Assembly (NCBI GenBank): GCA_002690445.1
Contig: NZER01000293.1
Span: forward strand, 1 to 16,477
Direction: 5' to 3'
DNA from: Candidatus Pacearchaeota archaeon
GTDB taxonomy: Archaea; Nanoarchaeota; Nanoarchaeia; Pacearchaeales; GW2011-AR1
Length of the DNA stretch: 16,477 bases
Positions 6,356 through 11,858 of the stretch are shown here, piece by piece. The notes beneath the pieces were generated by a model. The model saw nothing but the letters and a program-made list of their open reading frames with translations, did not search any database and was not told where the DNA came from. Every line of letters begins with the position of its first letter. The stretch's first letter is position 1. Made by a program: the position numbers and the translations under genes.

Positions 6356-6606
6356 CACGCTTTCCAATCTTCCCAATCCTCAAACCGAAGATCCTCCGCT
6401 CTCTCCGCTCCGATGTTCACCCGCGCAAAGCACCGATACCTCGGCACCATCAATTGCGCTATATCCCCTGGAATAAGATCCCACCCGATCTCCACCTCCA
6501 CACTCGGATTCCACGCCGGTATCAGTAGAACCACCCCTTCCTCTTCGATCCGACCAACCACACATATCAACGTGCGCCACTTATTTTGCTCTGTTGCTTG
6601 CATCAT
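6355..6606 (-). CDS. Small protein, unknown function
   Basis: 83 residues starting at ATG 6606, overlapping the stop of the HTH gene (ATGA). A second ATG follows directly and could also be used. The sequence alternates hydrophobic residues (TLICVVGRIEEEGVVLLIP, VEVEIGWDLIP) in the manner of a small beta barrel and ends in an acidic Trp-rich tail (EDLRFEDWEDW). It has no cysteine cluster or membrane segment. No family recognised. Confidence 0.62.
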   Translation of the reverse strand: MMQATEQNKWRTLICVVGRIEEEGVVLLIPAWNPSVEVEIGWDLIPGDIAQLMVPRYRCFARVNIGAERAEDLRFEDWEDWKA

Positions 6607-6986
6607 ATCATGTGCCCCACAGTATTCACCGGCAGAACCCCGTCATGGTTCAAGCTAATATCCTGGCACTCCTCTATCGGCAGTAGCTCCGACTTCTCAA
6701 CGACCCATGACGGTGGTATATCTAGCACCAACGCCGCAAACGACTGCCGTCGTCGTCGGGATAAATGGTAGGGCTGAAAATACACCCCAAAGCGCGAATA
6801 CCTCTGCTTTTGCCGCTCCTCCTCCCGCCAGATCCGGATCTCCTCAACTTGTTCCGGCAGAAACCTGACCGACCTTCCGATCTTCAGATGCGGCACCTGC
6901 ATAGAGGAGGTCCACCCGTACACAGCTCCCACAGTCACCCCGAGAAACGCACTCAGATCCGCCGCCCTCCACAACTTCGGTATCAT
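6603..6986 (-). CDS. Helix-turn-helix DNA-binding protein (excisionase/MerR-like)
   Basis: 127 residues. ATG at 6986 is chosen because GAGGAG lies seven bases before it; the upstream GTG at 7001 would lie before that site. The first ~55 residues match the small winged HTH of excisionase-type proteins: LWRAADLSAFLGVTVGAVYGW (selection), then PHLKIGRSVRFLPEQVEEI, that is, a helix-turn-helix followed by the hairpin K-I-G-R-x-x-R-F. The remaining C-terminal ~70 residues are basic and unassigned. It could be a transcription regulator or recombination directionality factor; no integrase is visible. It begins only 18 bases past the terminator at 7004-7041, with no room for a separate promoter. Confidence 0.72.
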   Translation of the reverse strand: MIPKLWRAADLSAFLGVTVGAVYGWTSSMQVPHLKIGRSVRFLPEQVEEIRIWREEERQKQRYSRFGVYFQPYHLSRRRRQSFAALVLDIPPSWVVEKSELLPIEECQDISLNHDGVLPVNTVGHMI

Positions 6987-7003
6987 CCCACTACTCCTCA
7001 CAT

Positions 7004-7041
7004 AAAAAAAGGGCGGGAGCTGTTTGGGTCAGCTCCCGCCC
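7004..7041 (-). terminator. Strong intrinsic (Rho-independent) terminator
   Basis: On the minus strand GGGCGGGAGCTG, a seven-base loop and the exact complement CAGCTCCCGCCC form a 12-bp GC-rich perfect stem (7041-7011), followed at once by seven T (7010-7004). This ends the transcription unit beginning at the promoter 11846-11818. There is no T-run on the other side, so it is directional. Confidence 0.95.
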
Positions 7042-7058
7042 AGTATCGGACGGCCTTT

Positions 7059-7085
7059 CCGGAGAAAAGGAGGTGAAACCTCCGG
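7059..7085 (-). promoter_or_regulatory. Alternative-pairing hairpin containing an anti-Shine-Dalgarno sequence
   Basis: Minus-strand RNA from here contains two mutually exclusive 6-bp stems. GGAGGU pairs with ACCUCC across a three-base loop (7083-7069). CCGGAG pairs with CUCCGG across 15 bases (7085-7059). The inner hairpin is followed by UUUU and could act as a weak extra terminator. The stretch 7076-7063 reads TCACCTCCTTTTCT, nearly the 3' end of bacterial 16S rRNA. It lies in the untranslated segment between the small membrane protein gene and the main terminator. Confidence 0.5.
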
Positions 7086-7117
7086 TGCATTCCAGCATCG
7101 GCTCGCCCTACAGTCAT

Positions 7118-7252
7118 TTATTTGTGCTGCTGCGCCTGACGGATTTGCTGATTCAACTTCTGCTCATCCGCCCGACCCATGTAAAACCCTATCAGATACG
7201 AGAACCCCATTAGGAGTACCACGAAGACCCCGATGACCACTTCCATATTCAC
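7118..7252 (-). CDS. 44-residue single-pass membrane protein
   Basis: GTG at 7252 follows GAGGAG by six bases, the site being the last codons of the upstream gene; an ATG two codons later is the alternative. Residues ~4-25 are a clean hydrophobic span (VVIGVFVVLLMGFSYLIGFYMG), followed by a polar helix rich in Gln and charged residues. This is the layout of small phage membrane proteins such as spanin inner subunits, holins or exclusion factors, but it is too short to assign. It is the last gene before the terminator at 7004-7041. Confidence 0.7.
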   Translation of the reverse strand: MNMEVVIGVFVVLLMGFSYLIGFYMGRADEQKLNQQIRQAQQHK

Positions 7253-7255
7253 GGC

Positions 7256-7498
7256 TCACTCCTCGGCAATCCTCGGAACCGGTACGACCCCCGTAACCCA
7301 CGGAGCCGACACTACCGGAATCCCGTCGATCTCTGAAAACGCTGGCCCGTTCTCCCGTTCCAGCGCTACCATATCTGCCGGAGACACCAAAATCATCGAT
7401 ATCCCCGCAGGCCACAGCGCCCGGCAACTGTCTGCAAAGCCCTGCACCTTAGTGGTCCGGAGCCCGTCTCTTGGGTACTCCAATATCTTATCGGACAT
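7256..7498 (-). CDS. Unknown protein, paralogue of the C-terminal domain of 5595-5993
   Basis: 80 residues from ATG at 7498, immediately after the TAA of the membrane protein gene and with GGAAGGGG as binding site. It shares, in order, ILVSPADMV, IDGIPV, W-V-x-GV-x-PVP and a terminal E-E with 5595-5993. It lacks that protein's extra N-terminal segment, so this copy probably shows the minimal domain. The N-terminus (ILEYPRDGLRTTKVQGFADSCRALWPAG) differs. Function unknown. Confidence 0.7.
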   Translation of the reverse strand: MSDKILEYPRDGLRTTKVQGFADSCRALWPAGISMILVSPADMVALERENGPAFSEIDGIPVVSAPWVTGVVPVPRIAEE

Positions 7499-8083
7499 TT
7501 ATGACCCCTTCCTAACCGAAACCTGCGGATTGGATTGTTGTTGCGAAACCCCACGCTTCTGATCACCACCCACCGCTGTCGTTTTTCTAGCTGAGGAGAC
7601 CGCAACCTCCTCCTCAGTACGCCGCCTCGATACCATCAGCGACTCTTCGGCGGTCGCCGAACGGTAGCGAATATCGGTAATCCCTCTCATCACTTCAACC
7701 GCCGCTCCCGGTCCATCCACCAGAGCCGCCGCCGTCACCGCACGGCCAATCTCCCCCTGGTTGACAACAAACGTGTCGTGGTTTACCCGCTGCACCAGGA
7801 ACGACAACGCCGCACCCGCAAAGTACGAACCGACCGCCGCCACCACTATCACCAACCGAACGAGGCTCACCCCCACAGACCGTTGCAGACGATTCGTGGC
7901 CTCTTCCGAACCGGACCCCGCAAGATTCAGCAGCGTGTTCCACACCACCGGCACGATCCACACCACCGTGAGCGATACGATAATCCCTACTCCGAGCAAG
8001 ATCGTTACCCACGACCTCACAGCGTCAATCATCTGACGTTTCCCCAAAACAGTCTCCTCCGAATCTCCACTGACGCTCTTCAT
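7499..8083 (-). CDS. Two-pass membrane protein
   Basis: 194 residues from ATG at 8083, after a GGGGAGGG site. Two hydrophobic spans are clear: about residues 25-50 (WVTILLGVGIIVSLTVVWIV) and about 74-96 (LVRLVIVVAAVGSYFAGAAL). The N-terminus is charged, the loop between spans is ~25 residues, and the C-terminal ~95 residues are soluble and finally Ser/Gln-rich and disordered. A holin-like or membrane-anchoring role is possible. The larger soluble tail, with VDGPGAAVEVMRGITDI, argues against a simple holin. A GCTAGAAAAA copy (7582) is read in the Ala-Arg-Lys frame in the disordered tail. Confidence 0.75.
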   Translation of the reverse strand: MKSVSGDSEETVLGKRQMIDAVRSWVTILLGVGIIVSLTVVWIVPVVWNTLLNLAGSGSEEATNRLQRSVGVSLVRLVIVVAAVGSYFAGAALSFLVQRVNHDTFVVNQGEIGRAVTAAALVDGPGAAVEVMRGITDIRYRSATAEESLMVSRRRTEEEVAVSSARKTTAVGGDQKRGVSQQQSNPQVSVRKGS

Positions 8084-8088
8084 CTAAC

Positions 8089-8313
8089 CTACCCTCCCCA
8101 ACCTACTTGCCGAGCCACGATCACAGCCCTCATATCAGTCATGAGCTTGTCCCGCTCCCGCTTCGGCATCAAGGATAGCGTCGTAACTAAGAGCCGTGAC
8201 GCCAACGATTCCGGTACCGGCACCGGCTTCATGACCGGATCATTTGTCTCAGCGTTTACCAAACAAATCGTCTGGCCCGTAATCTTGATCGCATACTCAA
8301 GATTGTCGCTCAT
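8089..8313 (-). CDS. Small protein, unknown function
   Basis: 74 residues from ATG at 8313, which overlaps the end of the preceding gene; the longer frame upstream has no ribosome binding site. The sequence MSDNLEYAIKITGQTICLVN suggests two beta strands, followed by a Pro-Val-rich turn and a helix (PKRERDKLMTDMRAVIVA). No motif recognised. Confidence 0.6.
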   Translation of the reverse strand: MSDNLEYAIKITGQTICLVNAETNDPVMKPVPVPESLASRLLVTTLSLMPKRERDKLMTDMRAVIVARQVGWGG

Positions 8314-8683
8314 CTTCACACCACCCACAGTAAAACACAGAACGATGCGACGGATAGGTAAACGCTTTTCCACACCTACGACAGTAACCCACCCGAATCC
8401 CCGCACTCTTCGGACCCTCCGCAGCCCGGCACTTGTCCCGATCCCGAAACACCTGCAACTCTCGTTCTCGGGCTGACTCCACCTCCAATCGCAGCGCCTT
8501 TGCGACCTCCGCTAGCGCCTCCTGCATCGCCTGAGCCCACACTTTCCGGTCGGTGCCGTGAATCATCTCCGGCAATATCGCGGTCCCATTATCCGCCCGC
8601 GCATAACCCGTATACCGCCGCGCAGCTCGATCTCTACCGTACATCACCGGCAGCTTCTTCGTAGCTTCATCCGTTGGAAACAC
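8297..8683 (-). CDS. Protein with C-terminal zinc finger
   Basis: 128 residues from GTG at 8683, sharing a base with the preceding TAG and served by GGGAGGAAG. A long amphipathic helix (residues ~45-80, AMQEALAEVAKALRLEVESA) precedes a four-cysteine finger: C-R-R-C near residue 100 and C-G-W-C near 119, about 18 residues apart. The arrangement suggests an oligomerising or protein-binding helix attached to a nucleic-acid-binding ribbon. Unknown family. Confidence 0.68.
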   Translation of the reverse strand: MFPTDEATKKLPVMYGRDRAARRYTGYARADNGTAILPEMIHGTDRKVWAQAMQEALAEVAKALRLEVESARERELQVFRDRDKCRAAEGPKSAGIRVGYCRRCGKAFTYPSHRSVFYCGWCEDERQS

Positions 8684-8865
8684 TATTTCTTCCTCCCATT
8701 ACGCACAACCGGACGGAACTCCATGCGCGGAAACTTCCCATCCGTCTTGTATTCACGCCCACACTCGCACGTAACTTCCCCCGCCTCTTCGGATACGACC
8801 GACCGCTTACACGCATCACACGTCAGCTCGATCATCACCGACCGCAGATTCGTAACCTTCAGCAC
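8683..8865 (-). CDS. Small zinc-ribbon protein
   Basis: 60 residues from GTG at 8865 with GGAGGAAG before it. The core has C-D-A-C (residues 16-19) and C-E-C-G (33-36), so Cys-x2-Cys and Cys-x-Cys knuckles 14 residues apart. It ends in a basic tail (RNGRKK), consistent with nucleic acid contact. One base is shared with the next gene. Confidence 0.68.
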   Translation of the reverse strand: MLKVTNLRSVMIELTCDACKRSVVSEEAGEVTCECGREYKTDGKFPRMEFRPVVRNGRKK

Positions 8866-8866
8866 C

Positions 8867-9094
8867 TTACTTCCTCCTCTTCCGCTTTACCTTCTTGGGC
8901 TTCCGATACACAGCACGAACGCTGGGCGACTCCCTCCGCGCCACCGTCACCCTACCGTCATCCCACTGCACCCGCATACACACACCGGTATACCCTTCCG
9001 GAGCCACCTGGAGAACCTTGCCCACTTTCTCTCTAGGAAACAATACCACGTCCCCTCTCTTCGGAACATCTTTTGTACGCTCGAACGTCGTCAT
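8867..9094 (-). CDS. Small basic protein with SH3-like beta barrel pattern
   Basis: 75 residues from ATG at 9094, seven or so bases after GAGGAG. The pattern PKRGDVVLFPREKVGKVLQV followed by MRVQWDDGRVTVARRES resembles small beta-barrel domains that read nucleic acid or methylated ligands (a G-D-V-V-x-F opening and a W-D-D-G-x-V turn). The C-terminus is almost entirely Lys/Arg (KPKKVKRKRRK). DNA or RNA binding is likely but inferred from composition. Confidence 0.62.
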   Translation of the reverse strand: MTTFERTKDVPKRGDVVLFPREKVGKVLQVAPEGYTGVCMRVQWDDGRVTVARRESPSVRAVYRKPKKVKRKRRK

Positions 9095-9098
9095 TACG

Positions 9099-9614
9099 CT
9101 AACTCCTCGACACCCACTCCGAACCATCGAGAAAGAATATTTCTAGCCGGTGCGAGAAGTCCCGCACGAACGATTGAACTTCTCGCATCTGCACCCCAAC
9201 CTCAACCGACACTTCCCGCGTGGGTTGATCTAGCAACAATTTCCGGTACAAAACCTCCGACCGAGGTCTCCCCTCCAGATCGATCAACTCCCGCACCTCC
9301 GCCCGTACCCGCATTTCCCTATCGCTCCGCACCGCCATATAATCCTCTAGCGCGACCGTCCGCACCGACCTCTTCTGCGCCCCATTCTGACGACCCAAAG
9401 AGATGAAACGCCGCTTGATAACCTCCACGAAGTACGACCTATGAGATGCGCCCCGTCCACTCTTGAAATCTCCCCCCAACACCGCTTCAACAGCCTCACC
9501 GTATAGATCGCCCTCCTCATAGGGTAGGGTACGCTGCCAAGCACCTACCATCCGCCTGACAGCCCCACCCAGGCCGGGACACCCCTCAGTGTCGAACACA
9601 CCGTAGTCAAGCAC
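9099..9614 (-). CDS. Sigma-factor-like RNA polymerase subunit
   Basis: 171 residues. GTG at 9614 is favoured because GAGGGGAAG precedes it directly; the ATG five codons upstream has no such site. Residues 30-75 fit sigma region 2: LPYEEGDLYGEAVEAVL, then SHRSYFVEVIKRRFISLGRQ, resembling the D-L-x-Q-E and S-x-Y-x-x-x-x-I-R-N-R-x-x-D pattern. Residues ~119-155 fit region 4: S-E-V-L, EVSVEVGVQMREVQSFV as a helix-turn-helix. The spacing is that of a small phage or ECF-type sigma. It may redirect host polymerase to phage promoters. Element copies: 9138 (variant) and weak ones at 9225 and 9345. Alternative: a sigma-derived regulator without core binding. Confidence 0.65.
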   Translation of the reverse strand: MLDYGVFDTEGCPGLGGAVRRMVGAWQRTLPYEEGDLYGEAVEAVLGGDFKSGRGASHRSYFVEVIKRRFISLGRQNGAQKRSVRTVALEDYMAVRSDREMRVRAEVRELIDLEGRPRSEVLYRKLLLDQPTREVSVEVGVQMREVQSFVRDFSHRLEIFFLDGSEWVSRS

Positions 9615-9846
9615 GGCTTCCCCTCGCATAGTAGTCAGCGCGAGTCATCCTATTTTCTAGCAACTTTACCTCTTCATCAGTAAAGCACCAACGAGTCGCA
9701 AACTTCTGCCCTATACCGCGACGAATGGCGTACTTCCTGACAGAATCTTCCTGGAGCCCTAGCCGTTTCGCCACAGCGAATGCAGACCACACCGTAACCC
9801 CGTCAATACGAATCGCCCCCTCATCGCGTTTTCTCGACCTACGCAC
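9607..9846 (-). CDS. Small helix-turn-helix protein
   Basis: 79 residues from GTG at 9846, overlapping the SNF2 stop by eight bases and seven bases after GGAGGGG. Residues ~18-40 (VWSAFAVAKRLGLQEDSVRKYAIRRG, selection) form a helix-turn-helix. They are followed by FATRWCFTDEEVKLLE, a strand-plus-helix like the C-terminal part of excisionase-type domains. Probably a DNA-binding regulator. A variant of the dispersed element (9652) encodes LLEN. Confidence 0.68.
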   Translation of the reverse strand: MRRSRKRDEGAIRIDGVTVWSAFAVAKRLGLQEDSVRKYAIRRGIGQKFATRWCFTDEEVKLLENRMTRADYYARGSRA

Positions 9847-11797
9847 TCTTCAACCCCTCCAACACCGCCGACAGCCCCTCCCATGTCGACAACTGTCTTT
9901 TGTATTTCCGCACCAGCTTCGCACCCGCCTGAGCTTGTTTCTCAGACAATCTAGGAGCCTCAGCCAAACTATGACCGAAATTGGTATCCACCTTGTTGAA
10001 CCCACTCCCGTCAAGCGCCTGCGCCCCGTCACACACGCCCGCTATCATCTTCAGTCCCGTATGGATCGTATCACGCATCTCCATCGATAGGGTACCGTTG
10101 ATCTGAGCCTCTCGCGTCTTCTTGGGCTCTGTTCCCCTCTTCGCCTTGATTGCCGTCTCTTCGATTCCTTCTATAACCTCCGCATCCGGATCACGGTCGA
10201 GCGCAATTTCTAGCGCCTCCTGCTTACGAACTATCGTCCGCGCCATCTTCGCATCGATGCTACCGTCAACCAAAATGTGTTGCACCAATACTGAATCATA
10301 CTGTCCGATCCGGTGCGCTCGATCCTCCGCCTGGGAAACGTTGCCCGGCACCCAGTCCAACTCTGCGAACGCTACGTAAGACGCTGCTGTCAAGGTGATC
10401 CCCACGCCCGCTGCGGTGATCGACCCCAAGAACACCCGACAATTCTCATCATTCTGGAACTGGTCAACGATGTCCAGCCGATCATTCTGGGGAGTCCCCC
10501 CATCAATCCGCACCGGGTTATACTTCCGCAGCCCCTCTTCGAGAATATCGATCACGTCCCGGTGATGGGCAAACACAATCACCTTAGACTGTGTTTCCAA
10601 CACCTCTCCCACGTACTCCGCAACCTTGGGAGCCTTTGCCACTGCCGTTTCATGCCGTATCCGCGACATTTCCTCAAACGCCACCTGGACCACACTCCGC
10701 AGCGCGGCGACCCGTTCCTCGTACCCCCCTCCTCGATCTTCCTCGGACAACCTACCGAGTTTTTCTAGCTCCGACTGCGCCTCTTCGTATTGCTCGAACA
10801 CTCCCCTTTCCTGACCGATAACCCGCACCAACCCGGTACTCGGCAGCTCGATCACTTGGCGCACCTTCGCGGGAAGCTCTGTGAGCACCTCACTCTTGAG
10901 CCTGCGCACCATCAGCGCCGATCTCAGCTCGCGTTGCAGCTCCTCGCCGTTGATCGATCCTGAAAAGTCCCACCCAAACCCGTTGTTGTACGCATCGCAA
11001 AACCGGTTCACATAGGTCCAGAACTTCCACTTATTGAACTTGAGAATCTGAAGGATCGACCACAACTCGATATGCCTGTTCGGCATCGGAGATCCCGACA
11101 TCATGACCGTCTGCCGTGCCTTGAGGGCAGCGACCATCTTGGTACGCCGCGCCTTTGTACTCTTGACGTAGTGGCACTCATCGACCGCCAGCAGATCCCA
11201 TGTCCGACCTCCCAGACCGTCAAACTTGTGCAGTATTTCGTAATTCACGATGAGGATATCCGCCTCGGGCAGCTTCGCCATTTTCGCACCAACCACCGCC
11301 ACACTCAGATCCAGTGTCAGCCACCGGTGCAGCTCCCGCTCCCAATTTCTCTTGAGAGACGCCGGGCATACAACCAGCGCATTCGCAATCTTCTGGACGT
11401 TCATCAGAGCTATCACCTGCGGAGTCTTGCCGAGCCCCATCTCATCCGCCAGAAGCACTGCCGACCGAGACCGCATGTACTCCACACCCGCCCGCTGAAA
11501 CGGGCGCAGCTCCAACCCTTCGGGAACCGGAGGATTGAACTCACTCGACGTAGCTCGACTCAACTGCATCGCATCCGAACGGCCATTACGGTGTTTTTCT
11601 AGCTCGTCCATCAAAACGTCAGTGACCCACACCCCCTCATGATCCAGCAACACCGCCGCTTTCTCCGGATCGTCCGTCCACCACCTTTTTCTCTTACTGT
11701 CAAACCGGAATCTCGCAGTCTTCGGAGCCGGGTTTGACCGATACTCTTCGTAGGTGGTCTCAACGATGTACCTGTCACCGTCTTTGTAAAGATTCAT
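9839..11797 (-). CDS. SNF2-family DNA helicase/translocase
   Basis: 652 residues from ATG at 11797, chosen because AGGTGA sits five bases before it; GTG at 11806 is the alternative. The N-terminus (RFRFDSKRKRWWTDDPEKA) resembles the HARP-like segment of SMARCAL1-type annealing helicases. Helicase motifs: Q-like LRPFQRAGVEYM near 97, DEMGLGKT (118-125), DECH (206-209), SGSP (234-237), a second RecA lobe with VIVFAHHRDV, and QAEDRAHRIGQ (489-499). The ~75-residue tail has GSGFNKVDTNFGHSLAEA and a KYKRQL helix, a C-terminal module I recall from other phage helicases. It translocates on duplex DNA and probably aids replication or recombination. First gene after a strong promoter. Element copies: 10205, 10760, 11594. 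Confidence 0.92.
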   Translation of the reverse strand: MNLYKDGDRYIVETTYEEYRSNPAPKTARFRFDSKRKRWWTDDPEKAAVLLDHEGVWVTDVLMDELEKHRNGRSDAMQLSRATSSEFNPPVPEGLELRPFQRAGVEYMRSRSAVLLADEMGLGKTPQVIALMNVQKIANALVVCPASLKRNWERELHRWLTLDLSVAVVGAKMAKLPEADILIVNYEILHKFDGLGGRTWDLLAVDECHYVKSTKARRTKMVAALKARQTVMMSGSPMPNRHIELWSILQILKFNKWKFWTYVNRFCDAYNNGFGWDFSGSINGEELQRELRSALMVRRLKSEVLTELPAKVRQVIELPSTGLVRVIGQERGVFEQYEEAQSELEKLGRLSEEDRGGGYEERVAALRSVVQVAFEEMSRIRHETAVAKAPKVAEYVGEVLETQSKVIVFAHHRDVIDILEEGLRKYNPVRIDGGTPQNDRLDIVDQFQNDENCRVFLGSITAAGVGITLTAASYVAFAELDWVPGNVSQAEDRAHRIGQYDSVLVQHILVDGSIDAKMARTIVRKQEALEIALDRDPDAEVIEGIEETAIKAKRGTEPKKTREAQINGTLSMEMRDTIHTGLKMIAGVCDGAQALDGSGFNKVDTNFGHSLAEAPRLSEKQAQAGAKLVRKYKRQLSTWEGLSAVLEGLKSA

Positions 11798-11817
11798 CTT
11801 CCTCACCTTCCACCCAC

Positions 11818-11846
11818 AGCATACAGCGTTATTGTCCCGAAGTCAA
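11818..11846 (-). promoter_or_regulatory. Sigma70-type promoter of the SNF2 operon
   Basis: Minus strand TTGACT (11846-11841), a 17-base spacer, TATGCT (11823-11818). The -35 matches five of six and the -10 four of six consensus positions, with ideal spacing. It lies in a 61-base gap between the terminase stop and the helicase start, giving a leader of roughly 15 bases. It is the best promoter visible in the window. Confidence 0.8.
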
Positions 11847-11858
11847 GACTATTTCCAC

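Noticed and set aside
6998..7117. A 39-codon frame (ATG at 7117) after the small membrane protein gene
   Set aside because: No ribosome binding site, and it runs through the anti-Shine-Dalgarno hairpin and the terminator stem.
9225..9351. Weak GCTAGA matches at 6717, 9225 and 9345 as full members of the 10-mer family
   Set aside because: They share only six bases (expected a few times by chance), although two lie in the long 9138-9652 interval.
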